Of a DNA stretch of 64,000 bases, positions 51,920 to 60,087 are shown one piece after another. The DNA is taken from contig JAGNIJ010000002.1 in NCBI GenBank assembly GCA_018001225.1, forward strand, positions 62,001 to 126,000, written 5' to 3'. The notes beneath the pieces are model-generated. The model searched no databases. It worked only from the letters and a program-made list of their open reading frames with translations, and was not told the DNA's origin. This DNA comes from Kiritimatiellia bacterium. GTDB taxonomy: Bacteria; Verrucomicrobiota; Kiritimatiellia; CAIQIC01; JAGNIJ01. The translations under genes and the position numbers were made by a program. Positions within the stretch are counted from its first letter, which is position 1, and each line of letters starts with the position of its first letter.

Positions 51920-52705
51920 ATGCGGATCCTAATTGTGGGCGACATGGTGGGATCACCGGGCCGGACGGCCTTTGCCCGCGTGGCCGGGCTGATGCGGCAG
52001 AAGGGCGAGGTGGACTTCGTCGTGGCCAACGCGGAGAACGCGGCGGGCGGGCGCGGGATCACCGGCGCGCTGGCGCGCGAGATCCTGGACGCGGGGGCGG
52101 ACGTCATCACGCTCGGCGACCACGCCTGGGACCAGAAGGACCTGGCGGCGTTCCTGGAAAAGGAGCCCCGCGTGTTGCGCCCCGCGAACTCCGCGCCGGC
52201 CTGCCCCGGCCGCGGGTGGATCACCGTGGACACCCCCGGCGGCCGGGTTACGGTCCTTAGCGTCGTCGGGCGTGTCTTCATGGCGCCGCACTTCGATTGC
52301 CCGTTCCGGACCGCCGACCAGGTCCTCAAGCCGGACGCCGGGCTGGGGAAGGTCATCATCGTGGATGTTCACGCCGAGGCGACGTCCGAGAAGATCGCGC
52401 TGGGCCGGTACCTTGACGGCCGGGTCAGCGCGGTGGTCGGCACTCACACCCACGTGCAGACCTCGGACGAAACCATCCTGCCCAAGGGCACGGCCTACCT
52501 GACCGACCTCGGCATGACGGGCCCGCACGATGGCGTCCTGGGCCGGGAGGTGGCGCCTGTGCTCAAGAGGTTCACCACGGGCATGCCGGCCCCGTTCGAC
52601 GTCGCCACCGGCGACGTGCGGCTCGAGGGCCTGCTGGTCACCGTGGACGCGGAGACCGGCCGGGCGCAGAAGGTCAAGCGCGTGCGGGAGCGCGTGGAGA
52701 AATGA
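51920..52705 (+). CDS. ymdB: YmdB-type (TIGR00282) calcineurin-like phosphodiesterase
   Basis: A 261-residue binuclear metallophosphoesterase. RILIVGDMVGSPGRTAF holds the first aspartate; DFVVANAENAAGGRGITG is the family signature for TIGR00282. DVITLGDHAWDQKD gives the GDH ligand set, VDVHAEATSEKIALG the next, and VGTHTHVQTSDETIL the final histidines. Bacillus YmdB cleaves cyclic nucleotides and RNA ends and affects biofilm fate. Its place directly after rny is conserved. It is preceded by AAGGAG at a good distance, and xseA overlaps its stop (ATGA). Confidence 0.93.
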   Translation: MRILIVGDMVGSPGRTAFARVAGLMRQKGEVDFVVANAENAAGGRGITGALAREILDAGADVITLGDHAWDQKDLAAFLEKEPRVLRPANSAPACPGRGWITVDTPGGRVTVLSVVGRVFMAPHFDCPFRTADQVLKPDAGLGKVIIVDVHAEATSEKIALGRYLDGRVSAVVGTHTHVQTSDETILPKGTAYLTDLGMTGPHDGVLGREVAPVLKRFTTGMPAPFDVATGDVRLEGLLVTVDAETGRAQKVKRVRERVEK

Positions 52706-54021
52706 ATAGCGCCCGAACCCTGAACCCTGAATCCTCACCCCCTCCGGACGGCCGCCGGGTCTACCGGGTCTCCGAGCTCACCCGCCTGATCCGGGTCGCG
52801 CTGGAGAACGAGTTCGGCAGTGTCTGGGTCGAGGGCGAGCTTTCCAACGTCCACGTGCATTCGTCCGGCCACGTGTATTTCACGCTCAAGGACGAGAGCG
52901 CGCAGATCCAGGCCGCGCTGTTCCGGGGCTCCCGCGGCGCGGTGCGGTTCGAGCTGCGCGACGGGCTGAAGGTCCGGGCGTTCGGCGAGATCACCGCCTA
53001 TGAAGCCCGCAGCCAGTACCAAATCATCGTGAAGCAGGTCGAGGAGGCGGGCAAGGGCAGCCTCCAGGAGGCCTTCGAGAAGCTGAAGAAGAAGCTGGCC
53101 GCCGAGGGCCTGTTTGACGAGGCGCGGAAGAAGCGGCTGCCGATGCTGCCGCGGCGGATCGGGATCGTCACCTCGCCGACCGGCGCGGCGATCCAGGACA
53201 TGCTGAACATCCTCGGCCGGCGTTTCCCGAACCTGTATCTCCTGGTCGCTCCGGTGAAGGTCCAGGGCGAGGGCGCGGCGGCGGAGATCGCCGGGGCCCT
53301 TGACCTGCTCAACGCGCGGGGTGGGCTGGACGTGTTGATTGTCGGGCGGGGCGGGGGCAGCCTGGAGGATCTCTGGGCGTTCAACGAGGAGGTCGTGGCG
53401 CGGGCCATCGCGCGGTCGGCGATCCCGGTGATCTCCGCCGTCGGGCACGAGACTGATTTCACGATTTGCGACTTTATCGCCGACCTGCGCGCGCCGACGC
53501 CGTCCGCGGCGGCGGAACTGGTCGTCCGGCCCAAGGCGGATTTCGAGCGCATGCTGGACCAGTGGGCGGGCCGGATGGCCGGCGCGCTCCGGCAGCGGGC
53601 CCTGAAACTGAAAAACCGGCTTCTGAAGGTCGACCAGGTGCTCCGCGAGCCGCGCAACCTGGCGAGGCAGTACCGGCAGCGGATCGGGGCGCTGAAGACG
53701 GGCCTGGCCCGCGAGGTCCGGCACCTGCTCCAGCGGCGGCAGCAGCGGCTGGACGAACTCGGCCTGCGCTTCCGGAAACAGGCGCTCGTCTGGCGCGACG
53801 CGCGCCGGCAGGACGTGCGGCGGCTGGCGGCCTCGCTGAAGGCCTTGAGCCCGGACGCCGTGCTGGAGCGGGGGTTCAGCATCACCCGGCGGGCCGACGG
53901 ACACATCCTGCGTGACGCCGCCGGGGTGGCGGCGGGCGAGCATATTTCAACGAAGCTGCATCGGGGCATCCTGGAATCCGAGGTCGTGAAGGGAGGGACG
54001 CATGGCGGAGAAAAAGGCTGA
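52702..54021 (+). CDS. xseA: Exodeoxyribonuclease VII large subunit
   Basis: 439 residues. With XseB it forms an exonuclease that degrades single-stranded DNA from both ends. The N-terminal OB fold is clear: VYRVSELTRLIRVALENEFG, VWVEGELSNVHVHSSGHVYF and TLKDESAQIQAALFRG. The nuclease core has LPMLPRRIGIVTSPTGAAIQ, LDVLIVGRGGGSLEDLWAFN, PVISAVGHETDFTICDFIAD and LRAPTPSAAAELV. A coiled coil (290-380) and a C-terminal domain ending ISTKLHRGILESEV follow. It overlaps ymdB by 4 nt and xseB by 20 nt, the normal arrangement for coupled synthesis. Confidence 0.97.
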   Translation: MNSARTLNPESSPPPDGRRVYRVSELTRLIRVALENEFGSVWVEGELSNVHVHSSGHVYFTLKDESAQIQAALFRGSRGAVRFELRDGLKVRAFGEITAYEARSQYQIIVKQVEEAGKGSLQEAFEKLKKKLAAEGLFDEARKKRLPMLPRRIGIVTSPTGAAIQDMLNILGRRFPNLYLLVAPVKVQGEGAAAEIAGALDLLNARGGLDVLIVGRGGGSLEDLWAFNEEVVARAIARSAIPVISAVGHETDFTICDFIADLRAPTPSAAAELVVRPKADFERMLDQWAGRMAGALRQRALKLKNRLLKVDQVLREPRNLARQYRQRIGALKTGLAREVRHLLQRRQQRLDELGLRFRKQALVWRDARRQDVRRLAASLKALSPDAVLERGFSITRRADGHILRDAAGVAAGEHISTKLHRGILESEVVKGGTHGGEKG

Positions 54022-54247
54022 ACAACCTATGACGTTTGAGAAGGCCTTGGCGCGGCTGGAGGCGATCGTCGCCGAAATGGAAGGCGGCCAGTTGAGCCTG
54101 GAGAAAATGATGGCGGCGTTCGAGGAAGGCTCCGCCCTGGTCAAGTTGTGCGCCGGTCAGCTCAACGAGGTGGAGCGGAAGATCGAGCTGCTGGTGAAGA
54201 AGGACGGCGAGCCCTCGACCGTCCCGTTTGAAGCGAAGCCGGGCTGA
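54002..54247 (+). CDS. xseB: Exodeoxyribonuclease VII small subunit
   Basis: 81 residues, the usual size. The family core TFEKALARLEAIVAEMEGGQ, LSLEKMMAAFEEGSALVKLC and LNEVERKIELLV forms the two helices that wrap round XseA. The ATG follows GGGAGGG inside the end of xseA. It is the last gene of the operon; a convergent minus-strand operon ends 50 nt further on. Confidence 0.96.
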   Translation: MAEKKAEQPMTFEKALARLEAIVAEMEGGQLSLEKMMAAFEEGSALVKLCAGQLNEVERKIELLVKKDGEPSTVPFEAKPG

Positions 54248-54297
54248 AACAGGCGGAGCCTCGCTGCACCGCCGCCGCGCCCCCGCCCGCGCCGGTG

Positions 54298-54984
54298 TCA
54301 GCCGGCGGCGAGGAGGATGACGACGAGGCCGACTTCCTCCTTCTTGTTTTTCAGGGGGCGGACCCGGATCCGGACCTCGCGGGGCTCGCGGCCGGGCATG
54401 ACTTGCAGCGGCACGACTGCGGCGTCATCCTGCTTGTCCTGCTCGGACGCCTTGCGGACGAGGTTCATGAAGGCCTGGTTGGCGGGCTGCGCGCGCAGGG
54501 CGTCGAAGCCCAGGGTTTCCTTCTCCGTGCCCAGGAACTCCTGGGCGGCCGGGTTGAGGCGGAAGAACTCCTTCTCGGTGTCGGCCAGCAGGACCGGCTC
54601 GGAGACTTCCCGGTGGAGCAGGTCCAGGGCCCGGGAACTCAAGGCCACGCGTTCGGCACGCAGCGTGTCGTAGGCCTGGAGCTGCTGACCGAGCTGGTTG
54701 GCCAGCCGGGCCATGCCGGTGACCTCGTCGGGGAAGCGATCCCGCTGCCGCATCCCGGTTTCGTAGTCGCCCGCGAGCAGGCGCCGCAGGAAGCCGACGA
54801 GGCGCCGGCGCGCGGCGGTCAGGCGGAGCATCAGGTAGAGCCACCCGGCCAGGCCGACGGCCAGCCACGCGAGGAGCGGCCGCCAGAGGCGCGGCAGCGG
54901 GCCGCCGAGGAGCAGGACGGCGTAGCCTGTCGCCAGCGCCGCGACGACGGCGACCCAGGCCAGGATGATCGCGTGATGGGTCAT
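54298..54984 (-). CDS. Membrane HAMP/PAS-like signalling protein in the potassium operon
   Basis: 228 residues. Two N-terminal membrane helices (IILAWVAVVAALATGYAVLL and LLAWLAVGLAGWLYLML) are followed by a HAMP-like linker (LLAGDYETGMRQRDRFPDEV, TGMARLANQLGQQLQAYDTL). A PAS-like domain at about 120-228 has EPVLLADTEKEFFRLNPAAQ and FLGTEKETLGFDALRAQP. There is no kinase, cyclase or GGDEF output. It starts 3 nt after ktrA, so it is co-transcribed with the K+ uptake genes and may sense a membrane or redox state for them. Alternatively it is a receptor that lost its output domain. Confidence 0.7.
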   Translation of the reverse strand: MTHHAIILAWVAVVAALATGYAVLLLGGPLPRLWRPLLAWLAVGLAGWLYLMLRLTAARRRLVGFLRRLLAGDYETGMRQRDRFPDEVTGMARLANQLGQQLQAYDTLRAERVALSSRALDLLHREVSEPVLLADTEKEFFRLNPAAQEFLGTEKETLGFDALRAQPANQAFMNLVRKASEQDKQDDAAVVPLQVMPGREPREVRIRVRPLKNKKEEVGLVVILLAAG

Positions 54985-54987
54985 GGT

Positions 54988-55674
54988 TCAGGGGGAGGAG
55001 AATTTCTCGATGTCCTCGTTCCGGCCGGCGACCAGGAGCTTGTGGCCCTCTTCGAGGGGCTCATCCGGGGAGGGCACGTCGTCGTAATCCTCCTCCAGCA
55101 GCCGCTCACCCTGTTCGTTGATCCGGGGCACCGGTTTTTTGATGGCGATGATGTTGACGTGGTACTTCTCCCGCGGCGCGATCCGGCGGATGGGCTGACC
55201 GACGAAGGCGGCCGGGACCTCGATCTCGGCTATGCTGTGCCCGCGGGACAGCGGGATGTGGCGCGCGATGCCCGCGGAGGCCAATCCTGCCGCGGTGATC
55301 CGGCCCATCTCCTCCTCCATGTTGATCACCTCGTCCACCTCCAGGGCCTTGAGGATTTCCCGTTGCAGCGGGCTGATGGCGCGGACCCAGACGCGCCGGA
55401 TGCCGAGTTTCTTGAGGAGGATCGTCGTCAGCAGGTTGGCCTCGATGTCCTCGCCGATGCAGACGGCCACCACGTCCATGTCCTTGATGCCCACGGCCTG
55501 GAGCGCGGCCTCGTCGGTGGAGTCCAGTTGCACGGCGTGGGTGACGTCCTCCTTGATCTCCTCGACGAGATCCCGGTCGCGGTCCATGGCCAGGACCTGG
55601 ACGCCCCGGTCGGCCAGTTCGCGCGCCAGGGTCTGCCCGAACAGGCCCAACCCGATGATGCCGATCTGTCTCAT
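54988..55674 (-). CDS. ktrA: Ktr/Trk potassium uptake regulatory subunit (RCK)
   Basis: A 228-residue peripheral membrane protein that gates the K+ channel subunit. The N-terminal RCK_N Rossmann fold reads IGIIGLGLFGQTLARELADR (GxGxxG, residues 4-23), then VLAMDRDRDLVEEIKED and VVAVCIGEDIEANLLTTILL; it binds NAD(H), ATP or ADP. The C-terminal RCK_C domain (about 130-225: HIPLSRGHSIAEIEVPAAFV, LEEGHKLLVAGRNEDIEKF) binds c-di-AMP in some relatives. It lies 15 nt after ktrB on the same strand. Confidence 0.93.
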   Translation of the reverse strand: MRQIGIIGLGLFGQTLARELADRGVQVLAMDRDRDLVEEIKEDVTHAVQLDSTDEAALQAVGIKDMDVVAVCIGEDIEANLLTTILLKKLGIRRVWVRAISPLQREILKALEVDEVINMEEEMGRITAAGLASAGIARHIPLSRGHSIAEIEVPAAFVGQPIRRIAPREKYHVNIIAIKKPVPRINEQGERLLEEDYDDVPSPDEPLEEGHKLLVAGRNEDIEKFSSP

Positions 55675-55689
55675 GGCGTACCGCCTTCC

Positions 55690-57387
55690 TCAACCGATCA
55701 TGACCCGCTCTTCCGCGTAGGCATAATGCCCGCCGGCGCGCCGGCGCGCCGCGAAGGCGTAGGCCAGGGTCAACGGGCCCAGCCGGCCGGCCAACATCAA
55801 CGCCGTCACCACCAGTTTGCCCGCGGCGGAGAGCGCCGGGGTGACGCCGGTGGAAAGTCCCACCGTCGCGAACGCGCTGACCGTCTCGAACGCGATGTCC
55901 AGGAACGGCTTGTTTTCCGCGGCGAGGAGCGCCAGCGTGCCGCCCAGGACCACTATAATGGAAAGCAGGAAGACCGTCATGGCTTTCTGGAGCGTCCCGA
56001 GCGAGATCGTGCGTTTCCAGAGCTGGACGTGCGGGCGCTCCTGGAGGCCGCTGATCACGGAGGCCCACAGGACCGCGGCGGTGGTCGTCTTGATCCCGCC
56101 GCCGGTGGAGCCCGGCGAGGCCCCGATAAACATCAGGATGATCATGACCAGGAGCGTGCCGGGCGCGAGGGCCGCGATGTCGCACGTGTTGAAGCCCGCG
56201 GTTCGCGTGGTGACGGACTGGAAGAGGGACACCCAGAGCTTGCCCCGCAGGGGCAGGGACGCGAGAACACCCTTCCGTTCGGACAGCCCGATCAGGATCC
56301 CGCCGCCGAGGATGAGCAGGACGGTGACGGTCAGCACGATCTTGGTCTGGATCCGAAACCGGTGCGTACGGTCCCCGCCGACGCGGCAGCGGCCGCGCGC
56401 GCACTGCACCACGTCCTGCACCGCGGCGAATCCCAGACCGCCGGCCACGATGAGCGCGCCGATCCAGAGATTGGTCGGCCCGTCGGCGGCAAACCGGACC
56501 AGGCTGTCGCTGAACGTCGAGAAGCCGGCGTTGCAGAAGGCCGATACCGCGTGGAACGCCGCGTGGCCCGCCCGCGCGACCGGGTCGGGCACGGCGGTCC
56601 GCCACGCGAGGAACAGTCCGGCCGCCCCGACGGTCTCGACGGCGAAGGTCATCGCGGCGAGGAAGACCAGCAGCGACCGCGCGCTGGACAGCGCCTCCTG
56701 GTCCAGGATGTCCTGGAGCACGGCCTCCTGCTTCATCGCCAGCGAGCGCCGCAGCAGGACCAGGACCGCGACGGAAAAGGTCATGATGCCCAGGCCGCCC
56801 AGTTGGATCAGGGCCAGGATGACGCCCTGCCCGAACAGGCTGAACCGGGTCGCCGTGTCCACCACGATCAGGCCCGTCACGCACGTCGCCGACGCGGACG
56901 TGAACAGGGCGTCCACGAAGGAGAGCGGCACGCCGTCCGCTGTCGCCGCGGGCAATTGCAGCAGGATCGCGCCCGTCCCGATCGCGAGAACGAAGGTGAT
57001 CAGCATGAGTTGCGCCGGCTTCGCGAGCAGCAGGGAGAGGAACCGATAGGCCCGGCGCGCGCGGGACGTCAGCATGGCCACGATGACCAACTGCCGCCCG
57101 AACGCGCTCCACGGCGAACCCGTGCCGACCCACGCGAACTGGAGCAGGGGCACGAAGACGATGAGATCCATCCAGTGCCGGCGCAGGTGCCGACGCTTGT
57201 CCTCGCTCGCCAGGAAGGTCGTGATGACCGTCGCGAGAAACAGGCCGAGGATGCCCAGGTTGACCCGCCGGAGCCAGGGCGCCAGCGGGCGCAGCGCGGC
57301 GGTATGTTCCAGCAGCAGGATCAGGAAGGCGAGGAGGGCCACCGGGCCGATGATCCGGTCCAGGATTCTGGAAAGCCGCTGCAACAT
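55690..57387 (-). CDS. ktrB: Ktr/Trk-type potassium transporter with N-terminal membrane extension
   Basis: 565 residues. The K+-conducting core (about 130-560) carries four pore loops with selectivity glycines: SATCVTGLIV, SAFCNAGFSTF, TTRTAGFNTC and FATVGLSTGV, and the gating-loop type GASPGSTGGGIKTTTAAVL. Unlike plain KtrB (about 450 residues) it has about 130 extra residues at the front with three or four hydrophobic helices (VALLAFLILLLEHTAAL, LGILGLFLATVITTFLA and SRARRAYRFLSLLLAKP before the core), resembling the first part of a voltage-gated channel domain. Similar long forms occur in some bacteria. KtrA and the PAS protein follow. Confidence 0.9.
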   Translation of the reverse strand: MLQRLSRILDRIIGPVALLAFLILLLEHTAALRPLAPWLRRVNLGILGLFLATVITTFLASEDKRRHLRRHWMDLIVFVPLLQFAWVGTGSPWSAFGRQLVIVAMLTSRARRAYRFLSLLLAKPAQLMLITFVLAIGTGAILLQLPAATADGVPLSFVDALFTSASATCVTGLIVVDTATRFSLFGQGVILALIQLGGLGIMTFSVAVLVLLRRSLAMKQEAVLQDILDQEALSSARSLLVFLAAMTFAVETVGAAGLFLAWRTAVPDPVARAGHAAFHAVSAFCNAGFSTFSDSLVRFAADGPTNLWIGALIVAGGLGFAAVQDVVQCARGRCRVGGDRTHRFRIQTKIVLTVTVLLILGGGILIGLSERKGVLASLPLRGKLWVSLFQSVTTRTAGFNTCDIAALAPGTLLVMIILMFIGASPGSTGGGIKTTTAAVLWASVISGLQERPHVQLWKRTISLGTLQKAMTVFLLSIIVVLGGTLALLAAENKPFLDIAFETVSAFATVGLSTGVTPALSAAGKLVVTALMLAGRLGPLTLAYAFAARRRAGGHYAYAEERVMIG

Positions 57388-57572
57388 GCGCGCCGCTCCC
57401 GACGCGCACCATTACAGCAGGCGCGCGCGGCCGATGCAACACGGGAAAGGGGGTCGGGAGTCCTTTTCTGTTCGCAACTTCTTAGGCCATAACGAGAAGA
57501 ACGGCTCCCGCCCCCCCCCTTTTTTTCCAGCATCGAGGCAACGGAAAGAACCTGATCATGGACGTCTTTGTG

Positions 57573-57631
57573 CGGCTCGCGTGGACGCTCGCCCTCCAGA
57601 GACACTTGGAGGGCGAGCCTCTGGCGAGCCG
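57573..57631. repeat. REP-like hairpin after hypB
   Basis: Arms GCTCGCCCTCCA (57587) and TGGAGGGCGAGC (57607) enclosed by CGGCTCGC (57573) and GCGAGCCG (57624). It ends 4 nt from the hypB stop and could end the hydrogenase transcript. The core is shared with the hairpin at 27842-27884. The rest of the gap (57388-57572) holds a C9T7 run at 57511-57527 and nothing else recognisable. Confidence 0.65.
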
Positions 57632-57635
57632 TTTG

Positions 57636-58283
57636 CTATATGCCCTGCAACCAGTCCGTCCAGCCCGCCAATCCTTCGCCGGTCCGGGCGGACAGCTTGA
57701 ACACTGGGACGCCGGCGTGAACCTGGCGGATGAAGCCTTCGCACGCCGCCAGGTTGAACTCCAGGTGCGGCAGCAGGTCGATCTTGGTCAGCACGACCGC
57801 CTTCGCCTCGCGGAAGAGCAGGGGGTACTTCAGCGGCTTGTCCTCGCCCTCGGTCACGCTCAACACCGCGACCTTGGCGTGCTCGCCGATATCGAATTCC
57901 GCGGGGCAGACCATGTTGCCGACGTTCTCGACGATGACCAGCCGCAGGTTCTCCGCCGGGAGTTCCAGCAGGGCCTGGTGCACGAGCTTGGCCTCGAGGT
58001 GGCACGCGCCGCCGGTGAGCAACTGGCTGACGGGCAGGTTCACCGCCGCGATGCGTTCGGCGTCGCGCGTGGTCTCGACGTCGCCTTCCAGCACGGCCGC
58101 GCGGAACCCGGCGCCCAGTTTCCTGGCCGTGGCCTCGATCAGCGCGGTCTTGCCGGAGCCCGGCGAACCGATGAGATTGACCATGGACAGTTTCCGCTCG
58201 GCGAGGACCTTGCGCGTGGCGGCGGCCCACTTCTCGTTTTCGCCCATCAGGTCCTTGTAGACTTTAATGTTCTGCGTCGCCAT
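57636..58283 (-). CDS. hypB: Hydrogenase nickel incorporation GTPase HypB
   Basis: 215 residues. The GTPase delivers Ni to the hydrogenase large subunit with HypA. P-loop GSPGSGKTALIEATARKL is at 38-55, and VLEGDVETTRDAERIAA holds the switch I Asp. The metal site TGGACHLEAKLVHQAL carries Cys and His at the dimer interface, VENVGNMVCPAEFDIGEH follows with the second cysteine, and VLTKIDLLPHLEF gives the guanine specificity (TKID). There is neither a His-rich stretch nor the N-terminal CxxCGC motif of E. coli HypB, so it is the short form with no Ni store. It overlaps hypA by 20 nt. Confidence 0.96.
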   Translation of the reverse strand: MATQNIKVYKDLMGENEKWAAATRKVLAERKLSMVNLIGSPGSGKTALIEATARKLGAGFRAAVLEGDVETTRDAERIAAVNLPVSQLLTGGACHLEAKLVHQALLELPAENLRLVIVENVGNMVCPAEFDIGEHAKVAVLSVTEGEDKPLKYPLLFREAKAVVLTKIDLLPHLEFNLAACEGFIRQVHAGVPVFKLSARTGEGLAGWTDWLQGI

Positions 58284-58632
58284 GTTCGTCGACCTCCAGG
58301 CTTTCCAGGTGCAGTTCCATTCCCGTAATCAACTCGATTTCGCCCGATTGGCAAGCCCCGCACAGAAAAAGGGGCACCTCCAGCGCGCCCTGCCAGCCGC
58401 AGGCCTTGCACCGCGCCGTGACCGGGACCGGGCGGAGCACGAGCTTCGAGCCGGCGGCGGGGGTGTTTTGCGTCAGAGACTCGTAGGCAAAAACCAGCGT
58501 ATCCGGCACGATCTGGTGCAGGGCGCCGACGGCGATCCGGGCCGCGCGCAGGGCACCGGGCGGCAGGCCGCGGCCGGCCAGTTCGGCCAGTACCGCCTGG
58601 ACGATGCCCTGGCCTATGGAGAGTTCGTGCAT
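58264..58632 (-). CDS. hypA: Hydrogenase nickel metallochaperone HypA
   Basis: 122 residues from the ATG at 58632, chosen because HypA must start MHE (His2 binds Ni). LSIGQGIVQAVLAELAGRGL follows. The zinc knuckle is CKACGW and CGACQS (two CxxC pairs, near residues 76-96). Length is normal. The start overlaps the end of the protease gene by 19 nt, and its own end overlaps hypB, so the three maturation genes are coupled. hypC, hypD, hypE and hypF are not in the window. Confidence 0.94.
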   Translation of the reverse strand: MHELSIGQGIVQAVLAELAGRGLPPGALRAARIAVGALHQIVPDTLVFAYESLTQNTPAAGSKLVLRPVPVTARCKACGWQGALEVPLFLCGACQSGEIELITGMELHLESLEVDEHGDAEH

Positions 58633-59096
58633 GGGATTTCCGCCAGGACGGCCGCCTCGTAGTCGGCGAGACGGGCGGCGAGCGTAGGCGAGAGTTGCGG
58701 CTCGAGTTCGATTCGGTCGGGCTGGATGCCGAAGATGACGACCTCGGGCGGACATTCGCCCAGTTGCTTCGAAAGCTCCAGGATGCCGAACAGGTCGCCC
58801 TCGTGAAGCGAAAGCCCCGGCATCTTCTTCAGGCTGGCGGCCTGGTCCGGCGTGAAGCGCCGGATCGTGCCGGGGGGCTCGCCCATCAGGGCGCAGTCCA
58901 CGAAGACGGCCTTTTGCTTTCCCGCCATCGCGTGCAGCGCGACCATTCCGGACGTGCCGGCGTCGAGGAATTGAACGTCTTGGAACTCGGCGGCCCGTGC
59001 GGCCAGCCGCTCGACCAGGCGCACGCCGATGCCTTCATCGGACATGAGCAGGTTACCGAGGCCGATGACGATGCAAGGTGTTTCCTCTGACTTCAT
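58614..59096 (-). CDS. Hydrogenase maturation protease
   Basis: 160 residues of the HyaD/HybD/HoxW family, which cuts the C-terminal tail from the large subunit after Ni is in place. IGLGNLLMSDEGIGVRLVER carries the Ni-sensing Glu, FLDAGTSGM the Asp, and LSLHEGDLFGILELS the His. The target is probably the large subunit in the same operon, whose C-terminus extends seven residues past the DPCxxCxxH motif. It lies between the HEAT/nuclease gene and hypA. Confidence 0.92.
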   Translation of the reverse strand: MKSEETPCIVIGLGNLLMSDEGIGVRLVERLAARAAEFQDVQFLDAGTSGMVALHAMAGKQKAVFVDCALMGEPPGTIRRFTPDQAASLKKMPGLSLHEGDLFGILELSKQLGECPPEVVIFGIQPDRIELEPQLSPTLAARLADYEAAVLAEIPCTNSP

Positions 59097-59105
59097 GCCT
59101 ATTCG

Positions 59106-60055
59106 CTTTGCTTCGCGCGCGGATATCTCAAGGGGTGAAGCCGAAGAGCTTGAGCTTGGCGGTCAGGAGGTTGTCCAGGCCGGGCAGGTCCTTGGGGTAA
59201 ACCGAGATCAACCGTTTGCCTTCCTGCTGATACAGCGTTTGTTTCTTGTACATGCTCATCTTGTACTGCGGCGTGTCGAGGCCCCAGTATTCAATGTAGA
59301 CGTCCAGTTCGGGCAGGTAGAAGTCCGGCCGGATTTGGAACTCGGCAATGATGCGGTACTTCGCGTCGTAGCGATAGGCCAGGCCGTGAGCGGTCAGCCA
59401 ATCGGCAATGCGCCGCTCGCCCTCGGACTGCACGACGGTGCCGTCGCGGGCCTGGATGGTCTTGTTGATCTCGACCTGCGTCTCGAAGTTGCGGCGCTCC
59501 AGGAAGGTCTCGTCGAAGCACCGGTCGCAAAAGACGCGCTGAAAGGCCTGGTGAGACCGCGCGTATTCATCGGCCGTGACCTTCGCGTTGCACCGTTGAC
59601 AATGATGTTCGGCGGCCGCCGCCGCAATGCGGACCGCCTCCTCGATGAACAACGCGGCCGCGGTGGCATCGCGCTGGATGTAGTCCTTTTCGCGCGGGTT
59701 TTGGGCCATGTCGCGCAGGTCATGCAGGCAGCTTTGCGCCGCCGCGCCGTAGGCCTTCAGCGCCTTGATGGCATATTGCCGGGTTTGCGTGTGAGGGTCG
59801 TTGTGTGCCACGGGTCCGAGCGCGGCCACCGCGGCCGCCTGGTCCACGCCCATCCAGGCCAGCTTGCCCAACGCCGAGGCGGCCAGCCGCCGGGCATTGG
59901 CAGAGGAGGAATGCAGCAAGGTCAGAAGCTCACTGAAACTGCCGACATCGCCTTCCCGCCCGATGGCCACGGCGCGCTCGGACAGCTTTTTTTCAAGCTG
60001 CCGGTCCATTGGGTTCTTCATGCCGGCTTCCCCAACGTGAACGCGCGAAGCAAAG
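59106..60055. repeat. 14-bp inverted repeats flanking the HEAT/nuclease gene
   Basis: CTTTGCTTCGCGCG at 59106-59119 and its exact complement at 60042-60055 frame the single gene 59128-60021, 9 nt after its stop and 21 nt before its start. No target duplication is apparent outside. The CGCTTTGCTTC core also occurs at 27736, so the sequence may belong to a dispersed repeat. Confidence 0.55.
59128..60021 (-). CDS. HEAT-repeat, zinc-ribbon and PD-(D/E)XK-like nuclease protein
   Basis: 297 residues. The N-terminal 110 residues look like HEAT/armadillo helices (FSELLTLLHSSSANARRLAA, SALGKLAWMGVDQAAAVAAL, RQYAIKALKAYGAAAQSCLH). A zinc site follows: HCQRCNAKV near 141 and FCDRCFDE near 165. From about 195, SEGERRIADWLTAHGLAYRY, FQIRPDFYLPELDVYIEYWG and YKKQTLYQQEGKRLISVYP match the PD-(D/E)XK fold seen at the ends of helicase-nucleases and DUF559-like proteins: Glu in the first helix, PD, then IEYWG in place of ExK. 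Nucleic acid cleavage is likely but unproven. Its place within a hydrogenase operon, tightly framed by inverted repeats, is odd. Confidence 0.75.
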   Translation of the reverse strand: MKNPMDRQLEKKLSERAVAIGREGDVGSFSELLTLLHSSSANARRLAASALGKLAWMGVDQAAAVAALGPVAHNDPHTQTRQYAIKALKAYGAAAQSCLHDLRDMAQNPREKDYIQRDATAAALFIEEAVRIAAAAAEHHCQRCNAKVTADEYARSHQAFQRVFCDRCFDETFLERRNFETQVEINKTIQARDGTVVQSEGERRIADWLTAHGLAYRYDAKYRIIAEFQIRPDFYLPELDVYIEYWGLDTPQYKMSMYKKQTLYQQEGKRLISVYPKDLPGLDNLLTAKLKLFGFTP

Positions 60056-60087
60056 TAAGTCCCGTCCCAAGCCCGGCATAGCCGCTC

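Noticed and set aside
54295..57492. Plus-strand frame of 1,065 codons opposite the potassium operon
   Set aside because: Covers three well-supported minus-strand genes (ktrB, ktrA, PAS protein) and reads as low-complexity Asp/Gly/Arg/Gln; shadow.
57509..57527. C9T7 run as an intrinsic terminator
   Set aside because: No stem precedes it on either strand, so it is only a homopolymer tract; it could also be a sequencing-sensitive site.
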